Notes: a model not told the origin generated them from the sequence alone. A DNA stretch of 64,000 bases from Roseobacter sp045106495 (GCF_045106495.1 NZ_JBGCEQ010000019.1:1-64000); one strand, 5' to 3'; positions 1 to 7,363 are shown, counted from the stretch's first letter. Translations and numbers: made by a program.

Positions 1-53
1 GCGTAGAGGATCACGCTTTTCGGATACTGGCTGCCTTTGAAGTCAATCGTCAT
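1..53 (-). pseudogene. IS6-family transposase, N-terminal part, cut by window edge
   Basis: Reading from an ATG at position 53 towards position 1 gives MTIDFKGSQYPKSVILY, which resembles the conserved N-terminus of IS6-family DDE transposases (F-K-G-x-x-Y/F-P-x-x-V/I-I). Only 17 codons lie in the window, so whether the gene is intact cannot be judged. An IS6-type terminal repeat lies upstream of the start at 127-141, as expected for the right end of such an element. Confidence 0.7.
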
Positions 54-141
54 CGTCTGATACCTGCTCTCAAATACAAAGGCCTGCGGCTAACACAACT
101 CGACAAGAACGCCCATGTTTCGAAAACTTTGCGACAGAACC
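1..141 (-). mobile_element. Right end of an IS6-family insertion sequence (partial)
   Basis: The sequence at 127-141, read on the minus strand, is GGTTCTGTCGCAAAG, a typical IS6-family terminal inverted repeat. It lies about 75 bases upstream of the transposase start at 53. The left end is outside the window, so the other repeat and any target duplication cannot be checked. Confidence 0.7.
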
Positions 142-170
142 GTCAGCAATGCCTTGAACAATTCCGGGTC

Positions 171-982
171 GGCATCGTCAAGTTATCGGCGCTCCTGGCA
201 GCGAAAGCCGGGGCGCTAGACCTTAGACGGCTTTCAACTCACGCGTGATGTCGTCCCAAATCCAGTGGGCATCGGCTCTGGTTTGGAGATAGGCAGCGGC
301 TGAAAGTGTACGGCGGCGCGGACGGAAGATTGTTTGGACCTGATCATGAACGGAAAGAAATCGCTGGGCTTGTCGCGGTAATTTGAACCTCCCCATGATC
401 TTTTCTCGTCGTCGGGTGGGACGGTGCGACCCTTCGGATCTGTTGTTGAGACCCTTATGGCTGCGGTGCTCTATTCCCGGAGCAAGCTGCTTTAGGGCGG
501 CCCTGTAGCTTCTGAGTTTGTCCGTGACAACAACTCGTGGCTGGCCAAACGCCTTAAAGAGCTTGCGAAAAAACTGAGTGGCGGCTTGATTGTTGCGCCG
601 AGACTGGACGAGGATGTCCAGCACATCGCCCTTGCTATCAACAGCGCGCCACAGCCAATACTTCTTACCGTTTATCGGGAGGACGACTTCGTCCAAGTGC
701 CATTTGTCCGCCACTTTGGGGCGCTCCTGGCGGATCGCCTTGGCATATTGCGACCCAAATTTCGCAACCCAAGCGCGGATCGTCTCGTAGCTGACCACAA
801 CACCGCGTGCGGCTAACAGGTCCTCAGCATCGCGCACACTCATGGGAACTCGGTGATAGGCCCAGACGGCGTATCCGATGATTTCAGGTGGAAAACGGTG
901 GCCTGAAAAGGCACCAGATTGCTTGGGTTTGGTCATGCGCCCAAGTACCGGCTCTTGAGATGTACCGCAACTTGACGAGGCC
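171..982 (-). mobile_element. Complete IS6-family insertion sequence, about 812 bp
   Basis: The transposase gene is flanked by imperfect inverted repeats: GGCATCGTCAAGTT at 171-184 on the plus strand and GGCCTCGTCAAGTT (969-982 read on the minus strand), differing at one position. The 812-bp size fits IS6 elements. No 8-bp target duplication is seen (flanks tccgggtc and cttggtgg), which suggests a rearranged or co-integrate-derived copy. The element lies only 29 bases from the end of another IS6 element. Confidence 0.75.
223..936 (-). CDS. IS6-family DDE transposase
   Basis: This 237-residue protein catalyses replicative transposition of its IS element. The DDE catalytic residues are visible: first Asp in WHLDEVV, second Asp in VVTDKLRSY, and Glu in NNRSEGSH followed by the basic RPTRRREK segment. 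An N-terminal helix-turn-helix-like region (PMSVRDAEDLLAARGVVVSYETIRAWV) precedes the catalytic core. The reading frame stays open upstream to 1110, but the ATG at 936 starts the protein at the usual family position (MTKPKQSGAFSGHRFPPEII), so the upstream 58 codons are treated as non-coding. The length agrees with other IS6 transposases (about 230-240 residues) and no frameshift is seen. Confidence 0.9.
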   Translation of the reverse strand: MTKPKQSGAFSGHRFPPEIIGYAVWAYHRVPMSVRDAEDLLAARGVVVSYETIRAWVAKFGSQYAKAIRQERPKVADKWHLDEVVLPINGKKYWLWRAVDSKGDVLDILVQSRRNNQAATQFFRKLFKAFGQPRVVVTDKLRSYRAALKQLAPGIEHRSHKGLNNRSEGSHRPTRRREKIMGRFKLPRQAQRFLSVHDQVQTIFRPRRRTLSAAAYLQTRADAHWIWDDITRELKAV

Positions 983-1061
983 CTTGGTGGCCTTCGGGAT
1001 GGAAAGCCTCCGCGATTTGCCCGATCGCGACGAGTTAAAGGATGCCAGCTTGGCAGGTTGA
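983..1061 (+). pseudogene. Probable 3' remnant of scpB (segregation/condensation protein B)
   Basis: From the right IS end a plus-strand frame reads VAFGMESLRDLPDRDELKDA and closes with SLAG and a TGA at 1059-1061. The pattern phe-Gly-x-x-x-Leu-Arg-Asp-Leu-Pro resembles the extreme C-terminus of ScpB, the winged-helix subunit of the SMC-ScpAB complex. All sequence upstream has been replaced by the IS6 element, so this is a dead fragment. The assignment comes from a short motif only and would need a protein search. Confidence 0.4.
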
Positions 1062-1077
1062 CATACAGAAGTCCATG

Positions 1078-1169
1078 TAGTGTGCAAATGGTGAGACTCC
1101 TAATGAGCAAATGGTGGAGGTTCTAATGGACAAATGGTGGGTTCTCTAATAAGCGACCAGTGGTAAGGA
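1078..1169 (+). repeat. Degenerate tandem repeat, 23-bp period, about four units
   Basis: Units begin at 1078, 1101, 1124 and 1147, each starting TAATGAGCAAATGGTGG or a close variant (TAGTGTGCAAATGGTG, TAATGGACAAATGGTGG). The fourth unit (TAATAAGCGACCAGTGG) is weaker. There are no spacers, so this is not CRISPR. Such short-period arrays occur at the ends of IS21-like elements and as iterons or operators. This one lies directly upstream of the AAA ATPase gene and could be its operator or a left-over transposon end. Confidence 0.6.
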
Positions 1170-1225
1170 GCCAGACCTCTCATACGGGATGCGTTCTGCA
1201 AAGCACGAAAGGGAAGCACCGATCC

Positions 1226-2512
1226 ATGAGTGATACAGAAGACTATCTGCCAAGACATCTCATTCCAGAGCTTGAAGACGCGATCGTATCAGCGCGTGTG
1301 GTTAACCTCATCGGCCCGAGGCAGGTTGGTAAGACGACACTTGTAAGAGACTTGTTTGGCAATGGCCGTTTTATCACTTTGGATGACGCTGCAGTCTTGG
1401 CCGCCATTGAAGCGGACCCAGAAGGGCAGCTCACCAGTCTAATGGAAGACCTGGACCACGCACCGCTTATCATCGATGAGGCTCAGCGGTCTAAAAAGCT
1501 GGCTCTGGCAATTAAGAGGGTGGTCGATACCAATCGGCGCAAAGGGCAATTTGTACTTACCGGATCCTCCAACGTATTTACGACCACTGACGTAGCTGAC
1601 TCGCTTGCGGGCAGGATGCGCACACTTAAGCTCTGGCCCTTGTCAGTTGCGGAAGTCAAAAGAGCACCTGTCAGCCGCCTAATGGATTGGGCGATGCAAA
1701 ATGACCCGAAGCTAGGACAAGTGGCCGATCCAGAGCTGGTCAGCCGCAGCGGCTACATTGATCTCATTTTGGAAGGTGGTTTTCCTGAAACCAGAACGCT
1801 GCCCGTCAGATCCCGTCAACGGCAGTATCGGGATTACATCAACGCGGTCGTTGAGCGCGATGTGGCAGATATCACGCCGGTTCGAAAGCCAGATGCCCTG
1901 CGTATCCTGATAGACCAAATGGCGGCACGGTCGGCTCAAGAAATCAACGCGTCCGAACTTGCCAAACTGACCAAGCTGCAGCGCGCTACGGTCGAACAAT
2001 ATCTGGATATCCTGATACGGTTATCAATGCTCACCAAGCTGGGTGCCTGGACATCGGGTGAGGGCAAGCGAGAAATCAAGAATCCAAAATATCACTTCGC
2101 AGATTCCGGCATAGCCTGTGCCTTGCGCCGTTTCACTGAAGATACCTTTACCATCGATAACAATCCGCAAGCCCTCGGCGGTCTGCTTGAGAGCTTCGTA
2201 TTGAACGAGATCCAGCGTGCTGTCCCAATGCAGGCCGCTGACTATCGGCTCTACCACTGGCGCAGTGCGGACCAGCGGGAGATTGACATCCTGATCGACG
2301 GCGGCAGTCATCTGGTCTGTGTCGAGGTCAAGGCCTCTGCATCGGTCAGCGGTGATGACTTCAAACATCTCAAATGGTTCTCAAAAAACGGGCCTGGAGG
2401 CAGCAGGACGTGTACTGGGATCGTGTTTTACTTGGGTCAAGAAAAACTCACCTTTGGCGACAGGAATTTTGCTCTCCCGGTGAGCGCCCTTTGGAGCGAC
2501 ATCAATGCCTAG
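1226..2512 (+). CDS. AAA ATPase with C-terminal DUF4143 / nuclease-like domain
   Basis: This 428-residue protein has a P-loop near residues 30-37 (GPRQVGKTT), a Walker B segment (APLIIDEAQ) and a sensor-like GQFVLTGSS, the N-terminal signature of the AAA_14 domain. The C-terminal half matches the DUF4143 layout. Its last part carries EIDILI...CVEVKAS, a PD-(D/E)xK-like active-site pattern. Members are common in bacteria and archaea but have no agreed role. The ATG at 1226 is chosen over an open frame from 1160 because a GGGAAG ribosome-binding sequence sits near 1211 and homologues normally begin shortly before the P-loop. It stands alone between an IS6 element and a DUF3010 gene, with 23-bp tandem repeats just upstream. 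Confidence 0.85.
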   Translation: MSDTEDYLPRHLIPELEDAIVSARVVNLIGPRQVGKTTLVRDLFGNGRFITLDDAAVLAAIEADPEGQLTSLMEDLDHAPLIIDEAQRSKKLALAIKRVVDTNRRKGQFVLTGSSNVFTTTDVADSLAGRMRTLKLWPLSVAEVKRAPVSRLMDWAMQNDPKLGQVADPELVSRSGYIDLILEGGFPETRTLPVRSRQRQYRDYINAVVERDVADITPVRKPDALRILIDQMAARSAQEINASELAKLTKLQRATVEQYLDILIRLSMLTKLGAWTSGEGKREIKNPKYHFADSGIACALRRFTEDTFTIDNNPQALGGLLESFVLNEIQRAVPMQAADYRLYHWRSADQREIDILIDGGSHLVCVEVKASASVSGDDFKHLKWFSKNGPGGSRTCTGIVFYLGQEKLTFGDRNFALPVSALWSDINA

Positions 2513-2828
2513 GTTGGCATATCAAGTTTCATAAGCCCTGCCTTGGTCTTTCCTCATCGTGACTCGGGCCGAGAGCCGCAGGGTAAGGGGTTTGTTGCGA
2601 CACCGATGTTCAGGTTGGATTTCGCCAATTCTGGTCCAGAGTCGCATTAGAGCTTATGGTTCATGGTGAAGGTCAGGATAACTTCCTGTTATCGTTACTA
2701 TACAGGATATTTGTCGGTGTATCTTCAGCTTGGCAGAGGGCTAAGGTGTTCTTTCACCCTGCAGCGAAGGTTTGGGTTTTCAGGTCAGCAATATGGTAAC
2801 GACAAGTTGTCACATGAGGGAGTAACAC
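2513..2828. other. Intergenic region, no gene recognised
   Basis: 316 bases between the AAA ATPase and the DUF3010 gene. Short open frames here lack recognisable motifs and ribosome-binding sites. The end of the stretch carries a GGGAG ribosome-binding sequence for the next gene, whose promoter presumably lies here, but no convincing -35/-10 pair was identified. Confidence 0.5.
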
Positions 2829-3248
2829 ATGAAAATCTGCGGATGTGAGATATCGGCAAAAGAGGTTCGGCTTGCTGTGGTCTACCTAAATGATGAAAGC
2901 AACTTGGAAATGCTTCGCCTGAAGACCACTCGCATAGAACTCGAGGATGACACATCTGAGGCCGATCTAAGATCATTCTTAGCGGATCTTCAGGCGTTTT
3001 CCCGAGAACACGAAATCGATACCTTTGTGATTAAAACCCGCGCTAAGAAGGGCCGTATGGCAGGAGGAGCGGTATCCTTCAAAATTGAAACTCTGATTCA
3101 ACTCGTCGAGGGATGTCACACCAGGTTCGTCAGTCCGGTGGCGCTCGCTCACTTTGCCAAGAAAGACCTTGAGAAATATCCGGAGAAGCTGCCTGTCTAT
3201 TTGAAGAACGCCTTTCTTTCTGGCGCTCATGCTTTGATGAAGGGATGA
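2829..3248 (+). CDS. DUF3010 family protein
   Basis: This 139-residue protein starts MKICGCEISAKEVRLAVVYL and resembles the DUF3010 family, whose fold is thought to be RNase H/YqgF-like. The start is well supported by GGGAG nine bases upstream of the ATG at 2829. Visible features are an N-terminal beta-strand (G-C-E-I), a central FVIKTRAKKGRMAGGAVSFK segment with conserved glycines, and a C-terminal FAKKDLEKYP region. No function has been established for the family. It appears to be a lone gene, followed by the truncated monooxygenase gene in the same direction about 75 bases later. Confidence 0.8.
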   Translation: MKICGCEISAKEVRLAVVYLNDESNLEMLRLKTTRIELEDDTSEADLRSFLADLQAFSREHEIDTFVIKTRAKKGRMAGGAVSFKIETLIQLVEGCHTRFVSPVALAHFAKKDLEKYPEKLPVYLKNAFLSGAHALMKG

Positions 3249-3323
3249 CTTCCAGTTTAGTGAAGATGGTGAAAACCGGCACGACCAAACCTATGTAGGC
3301 ACATAGAACACAAGGAATCCAAA

Positions 3324-3636
3324 GTGCACCATTTCTCTCTGCTTGACCTCGCGCCCATCCCAGAAGGTGGAACAGCTGCTGATGCCCTGAGCAATACGAT
3401 TGATCTGGCGCGCCATGCGGATGCGAGCGGCTATCATCGCTATTGGCTGGCCGAGCACCACAATATGCCGGGTATCGCCAGTGCCGCGACGGCGGTTGTG
3501 ATTGGGGCGGTCGCGGCTGCCACAAAAACCATCCGCGTTGGAGCTGGCGGTGTCATGCTCCCAAACCATGCGCCTTTGGTCATTGCTGAGCAATTTGGCA
3601 CGCTTGCCACGCTCTATCCGGAACGTATTGATCTTG
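3324..3636 (+). pseudogene. Luciferase-like flavin monooxygenase, truncated by IS6
   Basis: The first 104 or so residues of an LLM-class flavin-dependent oxidoreductase are present, starting at a GTG at 3324 with AAGGAATCC upstream. The motifs LARHADASGYHRYWLAEHHN, GAVAAATKTIRVGAGGVMLP and ERIDLG are typical of the MsnO8/YhbW-like subgroup. The usual next residues (G-R-A-P-G) are absent, because the inverted repeat of the IS6 element at 3637 interrupts the frame and gives an artificial DCCVNG tail and stop. The 3' part of the gene is not found on the other side of the element, so it was deleted, not merely split. Confidence 0.85.
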
Positions 3637-4457
3637 GGGACTGTTGCGTTAACGGTTAAATTTCTGCGATGCTTTTTGTGAAGGAGCCATCTCATGCCAA
3701 GTAAGTACCCGTTCAAGCGTCATCGGTTTCCAGCTGCAGTGATCCTCTGCGCCGTGCGGATGTATCTGCGATATCCGTTGTCCTATCAGGATGTTGTTGA
3801 CCTGCTTGCAGAGCGTGGGCTGGATGTGGATCGATCTACTGTCTACCGATGGGTACAAAAATTCGGTCCTGAATTGGCCAAGCGAACTGAGAAGCACCTG
3901 AGACGCAGCAGCCTAGATTGGCACGTCGATGAAACTTACATCCGAGTAGGAGGAAAATGGCGGTACCTTTGGCGGGCAATTGACGCAAATGGCCAGCTGG
4001 TGGACTTTCGACTGACAGCGCGACGAGACGCTAGAGCGGCCAAAGCCTTCCTGAAGAAAGCTATTGAACGAGTGCGTTTGCATCGACCCGTATCCATATG
4101 TACGGACAAAGCACCCACGTATCGCAAAGTGATCCGCGAGATCAATCACGCCTATGATCCACATTTCGACTCCATAACGCAGATTGATCGCAAGTATCTG
4201 AACAACCGCATTGAGAGTGACCACGCTGCTTTGAAAAGGTTGCTTGGTTACCGCCAAACTTTCCGAACATTACGATCTGCGAAGGCGACGTTAGCAGGGA
4301 TGGAAACGGTCAGAACAATCAAGCGAGGCCACATTCACAACAAAAAACTAGGCGTCCGAGGAGAGATCGAATTCATGCATCAGCTTTTTCAAGTTGCTGC
4401 CTGAAACGCGTCCTAGTTTGATAGATTCCGGGCTATCACAATTAACGCAACAGTCCC
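3637..4457 (+). mobile_element. Complete IS6-family insertion sequence, about 821 bp
   Basis: Perfect 16-bp terminal repeats GGGACTGTTGCGTTAA lie at 3637-3652 and, inverted, at 4442-4457. They enclose an intact transposase. The left end is joined to a truncated monooxygenase gene and the right end to a truncated, oppositely oriented ChbG/YdjC gene. The 8-bp flanks (TGATCTTG and GATCAAAG) are not direct repeats. This is the signature of an IS6-mediated adjacent deletion or recombination between two copies. Confidence 0.9.
3694..4404 (+). CDS. IS6-family DDE transposase
   Basis: This is an intact 236-residue transposase. The catalytic Asp residues are in DWHVDETYIRVGGKW and ICTDKAPTYRK and the Glu in NNRIESDHAALKR, followed by the typical KRLLGYRQTFRTLRSAKATLAGME segment. 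The N-terminus, MPSKYPFKRHRFPAAVILCA, is the usual IS6 start, with AAGGAG upstream (about 3681). It is clearly diverged from the transposase at 223-936, so the two elements are different IS species, not duplicates. It is presumably active, since the frame, ends and catalytic residues are all present. Confidence 0.93.
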   Translation: MPSKYPFKRHRFPAAVILCAVRMYLRYPLSYQDVVDLLAERGLDVDRSTVYRWVQKFGPELAKRTEKHLRRSSLDWHVDETYIRVGGKWRYLWRAIDANGQLVDFRLTARRDARAAKAFLKKAIERVRLHRPVSICTDKAPTYRKVIREINHAYDPHFDSITQIDRKYLNNRIESDHAALKRLLGYRQTFRTLRSAKATLAGMETVRTIKRGHIHNKKLGVRGEIEFMHQLFQVAA

Positions 4458-4905
4458 GATCAAAGTCCTTAAAATGCCGCAGCATATGTGTGCTGACATG
4501 GGATGCATTTTCGAACATTGCACAGCCAAGAGAAATCTGCGCTCTGAACTCGTTGGTGATTTCATCAATCGACCACGCAGTATTTGCCAAGGGGAGCCGA
4601 ATATCCCCTTCGCGCGGCAGTACCAAAGGTAGAAAATTGCCTTGCTCATCAGTCAGACTCGGGGCTGGCGTCAGTGGCCGCCATTTCACAGCATCCCACT
4701 CGCTTGTCAGAGTTAGGTGAATGCCGATATCGATTTCGGGATGTAGGTTGAAAAGAGAAGCGGCGTGCGTAGACCAGGGGCAAGGCATCATAACCTCTAC
4801 ACTTCGCGCGATGCCATGTGTACAGGCCTGCAAGCAGCCGATATTTGAAGACCAACTTGAGCCAGCATCATCAGCTCTGATAAGCAATCTGGTACTACTT
4901 TTCAT
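4458..4905 (-). pseudogene. ChbG/YdjC-type carbohydrate deacetylase, truncated by IS6
   Basis: The first 149 or so residues of a YdjC/ChbG-family deacetylase read leftwards from the ATG at 4905 (MKSSTRLLIRADDAGSSWSS). Metal-site motifs typical of the family are visible: RADDAG near residue 10, DIGIHLTLTSEW, and ASHVSTHMLRHF. The family hydrolyses N-acetyl groups from oligosaccharides. The frame runs into the right inverted repeat of the IS6 element at 4457, which adds an artificial DCCVN tail. The C-terminal half is missing. The gene is oriented opposite to the monooxygenase remnant across the element, so the two were never one gene. Confidence 0.82.
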
Positions 4906-5090
4906 AACGTTGACCTCGACACTGTTCAGGCGTTGTCCCGGCGGAGTCACACTGTCTTACAATGAAATATTTGCCTAGGAATAGTTGGCTGATCTCATAG
5001 TTCAATAGGCAGGTTCCTGACACCTTTTAGACAACCCCTCAAGGCTTACCGGAGTGCAAAAAGAACTCAAGGCGAACCCTATGATTTTCC

Positions 5091-5121
5091 TTGACCTAAA
5101 GCTGCTTGAGGTCGGTATGAC
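5091..5121 (+). promoter_or_regulatory. MerR-type promoter/operator with 19-bp spacer
   Basis: A -35 box TTGACC (5091-5096) and a -10-like TATGAC (5116-5121) are separated by 19 bp, the overlong spacing typical of MerR-family regulated promoters. The spacer region holds a dyad, GACCT at 5093-5097 and AGGTC at 5109-5113. It lies 25 bases upstream of a merR-like gene start, as expected for autoregulation. Confidence 0.65.
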
Positions 5122-5145
5122 GTTGGTCGGAAGGGACAGCAAAGC

Positions 5146-5280
5146 ATGAAGATTTCAGAGGTCGCCGAACGCACAGGTCTAAGCGTTTCCACGATACGGT
5201 TCTATGAGAAATCCGGCCTATGCCCGAAGATCAGGCGTAACGCTGACGGGAAGCGACATTTCTCCAATACGGATATCCGC
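5146..5280 (+). pseudogene. MerR-family regulator, N-terminal DNA-binding part only
   Basis: The frame starts MKISEVAERTGLSVSTIRFY and continues EKSGLCPKIRRNADGKRHFS, a textbook MerR winged-helix start. After about 45 residues (TDIR) homology stops, and the frame continues as a meaningless Arg/Gln-rich tail to 5418 that is antisense to a DUF1403-like reading frame. The dimerisation helix and effector domain are missing, so no regulatory function should remain. Its operator-like promoter is preserved at 5091-5121. The junction, around 5270-5285, is a recombination scar. Confidence 0.75.
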
Positions 5281-5526
5281 CTCCCGCGCCAATCGCCCTT
5301 CCAGTTTCGACGTCGCGGTGGCGGCGCTCAGCGCCAGCCGGTTGGCGAGCAGTTTCACCGGCACGCCATGCCTGGGATCACTGACCAGCTGATCGAGAAC
5401 CGTCAGCGCTACCCATGACCGAAAGGCCACAGTTTCAAGGGTTTCCGCACGGCTCGAGGTGACCCAATCCGGCAATTGCGATAGGTTGGTCAAGCCGTTC
5501 GAGATGGCTGCAGACTGATAGTCCAT
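5275..5526 (-). pseudogene. DUF1403-like gene, N-terminal fragment
   Basis: Read leftwards from the ATG at 5526, the frame gives MDYQSAAISNGLTNLSQLPD, then WVTSSRAETLETVAFRSWVA, VLDQLVSDP and LLANRLALSAATATSKLEGR. The pattern of a Pro-x-Trp-Val start followed by an alanine-rich helical region and a RLAL-x-A-A-A helix resembles DUF1403 proteins, often found beside site-specific recombinases in Rhodobacterales. The 3' end is replaced by the MerR gene head near 5275. The gene is divergent from the integrase at 5651 and could once have shared its promoter region. The family assignment is tentative. Confidence 0.5.
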
Positions 5527-5604
5527 GCCACAAGACTATCCCATGGCGGCGCTTTCGTCCAAAATATAGCGCACAAACCGCCCCGCTCTGCCACGCATAT
5601 ATAT

Positions 5605-5629
5605 GTCCAATAAGTTTGCATTATCGGAC
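5605..5629 (+). promoter_or_regulatory. Inverted repeat resembling a tyrosine-recombinase core site
   Basis: GTCCAATAA (5605-5613) and TTATCGGAC (5621-5629) form 9-bp inverted arms with one mismatch around a 7-bp spacer, GTTTGCA. Arm and spacer lengths match XerC/D- and integrase-type crossover sites. It lies 21 bases upstream of the recombinase start, so it could be the site the enzyme acts on (for example for resolving plasmid multimers) or an autoregulatory operator. No second copy was noticed in the window. Confidence 0.45.
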
Positions 5630-5650
5630 TAATTAAAGTATCGTCAAAAA

Positions 5651-6748
5651 ATGCCCGATTTTCCCAGAAGAGAACGCACGACTGCGCTTCATGACAGTGC
5701 ATCAGCAAAGCATGACTCCAGCCAGACGTCTTCCGATGATGCACTGGCTCTCCCCGCCCATGTGGCGGGATCCGGAGCTCTCGATCATCTGGTCGAGACA
5801 GCTCGAGATTACGCAAATCAAGCCGCCTCGGACAACACGCTAAAGGCCTATGCCAAGGACTGGGCGCATTTTGCACGCTGGTGCCGCCTGAAGGGAACCG
5901 ACCCCCTGCCCCCCTCACCGGAATTGATCGGCCTCTATCTAGCGGACCTTGCCAAACCAACGAATGGCGCCCCTGCCCTTTCGGTCAGCACAATCGAACG
6001 CCGCCTCTCGGGCATAGGCTGGCATTACACACAACGCGGCTTCTCGCTGGACCGTAAAAACCGCCATATCGCAACGGTTTTCGCCGGGATCAAACGCAAA
6101 CACGCCCGCCCGCCGGTCCAAAAGGAGGCTATTTTCGCCGAAGACATCCTGAATATGGTCGCAACCCTGAGCTTTGGGCTGTGCGACCTGCGCGATCGTG
6201 CCATCTTGCTGATCGGCTACGCGGGGGGATTGCGCCGCTCCGAGATTGTGAGCCTGGATGTGCACAAAGACGACACGCCCGATTCCGGCGGCTGGGTCGA
6301 AACCTTCGCCGAAGGGGCCCTGCTCACGCTCAATACCAAAACCGGCTGGCGCGAGATCGAAATCGGCCGCGGGTCGTCTGATCAATCCTGCCCCGTGTAC
6401 GCGATCGAGCAATGGATGCACTTCGCCAAGATCGACTTTGGCCCTGTGTTCCAACGGGTCACGCGGGACGATCGCAAGGCGACCGGTGCAAGGCTCTCGG
6501 ACAAACACGTCGCGCGGCTTGTCAAACGCACCGTGCTGGACGCCGGGGTCCGTGACGATCTGCCGGATGCAGAGCGACTGGCCCTGTTTTCTGGCCATTC
6601 TCTGCGCGCGGGTCTCGCCAGTTCCGCCCAAGTCGACGAACGCTACGTGCAAAAACACCTCGGCCACGCCTCCGCGGAAATGACACGACGCTACCAGCGG
6701 AGACGTGACAGATTTCGCGTGAACATGACCAAAGCTGCGGGGTTATAG
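5651..6748 (+). CDS. Tyrosine site-specific recombinase (integrase)
   Basis: This 365-residue phage-integrase-family recombinase has an N-terminal SAM-like core-binding domain (TLKAYAKDWAHFARWCRLKG, then LSVSTIERRLSGIGWHY) and a C-terminal catalytic domain. The catalytic set is visible: Arg in GYAGGLRRSEI (about residue 195), His-x-x-Arg in GHSLRAG (about 317-320), HLGH (about 335-338), and the Tyr nucleophile in RRYQRRRD (about 347). No excisionase or phage genes are nearby. Its place beside the replication and partition module suggests multimer resolution or plasmid integration. The ATG at 5651 has no strong ribosome-binding sequence. The gene is followed 46 bases later by the antiterminator gene. 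Confidence 0.92.
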   Translation: MPDFPRRERTTALHDSASAKHDSSQTSSDDALALPAHVAGSGALDHLVETARDYANQAASDNTLKAYAKDWAHFARWCRLKGTDPLPPSPELIGLYLADLAKPTNGAPALSVSTIERRLSGIGWHYTQRGFSLDRKNRHIATVFAGIKRKHARPPVQKEAIFAEDILNMVATLSFGLCDLRDRAILLIGYAGGLRRSEIVSLDVHKDDTPDSGGWVETFAEGALLTLNTKTGWREIEIGRGSSDQSCPVYAIEQWMHFAKIDFGPVFQRVTRDDRKATGARLSDKHVARLVKRTVLDAGVRDDLPDAERLALFSGHSLRAGLASSAQVDERYVQKHLGHASAEMTRRYQRRRDRFRVNMTKAAGL

Positions 6749-6794
6749 CTTTGACTTCAAATGGTTTTTCTTCCAAAACAAGCTTCACAAACAG

Positions 6795-7310
6795 ATGACA
6801 CAGATTGCCTTATCGGGTACTTGGGGTCTCGCCCAGCTGAAACCAAATTCACATCAGATTGCGCGCCGCAATCTGGAGCGTCAGGGTTTCAATGTCTTTT
6901 TGCCGATCTTTGTTCAAACAATGCGCCGCGCCGGCCAATTCAAAACGCAATCGAAACCGCTTTTTCCCGGGTATATCTTTGTCGGCTGGACCACGGGCAC
7001 GCCGCCCTGGCAATCGGTGAACGCCACGCAGGGCATCACCAAACTCGTCAGTTTCGGCACCCAACCCGCAACTGTGCCACAAGATGTCATGACCGCGCTG
7101 CAGGAGCGCTATGATGAAACTGGCGATACAAATCCGACTGTTCCTCTTGAAAAAGGGGATAAAGTGCGCGTGGAATCCGGGCCATTTGTCGATTTTATCG
7201 CGCAGGTCGAAACCGTTGATCCAGATCAGCGGGTCTGGTTGTTACTCGATGTGATGGGACGGCAAACGCGGATACTTGAGTCCGCAAAAAACCTTCGCCC
7301 AACCGACTGA
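6795..7310 (+). CDS. NusG/RfaH-family transcription antiterminator
   Basis: This 171-residue NusG paralogue has an NGN domain over roughly residues 8-105 (WGLAQLKPNSHQIARRNLER, then PLFPGYIFVGW and VNATQGITKLVSFG) and a KOW domain over about 115-170 (LEKGDKVRVESGPFVDFIAQ). The order, length and LKPN...LF-P-GYIF motifs are those of RfaH-like specialised NusG proteins, which are recruited to elongating RNA polymerase and suppress termination in long surface-polysaccharide or secretion operons. The window contains such targets: a 17.4-kb gene and the EPS operons. An ops-like sequence occurs at 14956-14970. The gene converges with the replication initiator gene. Confidence 0.9.
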   Translation: MTQIALSGTWGLAQLKPNSHQIARRNLERQGFNVFLPIFVQTMRRAGQFKTQSKPLFPGYIFVGWTTGTPPWQSVNATQGITKLVSFGTQPATVPQDVMTALQERYDETGDTNPTVPLEKGDKVRVESGPFVDFIAQVETVDPDQRVWLLLDVMGRQTRILESAKNLRPTD

Positions 7311-7339
7311 CCCCCCTGCCCTTTCGTGCCGGACCGCCA

Positions 7340-7355
7340 CCGTGACCAGTCACGG
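7340..7355. terminator. Perfect 16-bp palindrome between convergent genes
   Basis: CCGTGAC (7340-7346), CA, GTCACGG (7349-7355) is a perfect hairpin or palindrome in the 53-base gap between the antiterminator and the replication initiator stop codons. It lacks a T-tract, so it may be a weak bidirectional terminator or a protein-binding site. Confidence 0.4.
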
Positions 7356-7363
7356 ACCAAAGC

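Noticed and set aside
1078..1169. Possible CRISPR array
   Set aside because: Units of 23 bp follow each other without unique spacers, and there are no cas genes; it is a plain tandem repeat.
3629..4465. Inverted GATCAA-like flanks of the IS6 element as a target duplication
   Set aside because: The matches are short, inverted and at different distances from the two ends, so they are not an 8-bp duplication and are probably chance.
5281..5418. C-terminal extension of the MerR-like frame (PRQSPFQFRRRGGGAQ)
   Set aside because: It is the antisense reading of the DUF1403-like fragment and shows no MerR dimerisation helix.
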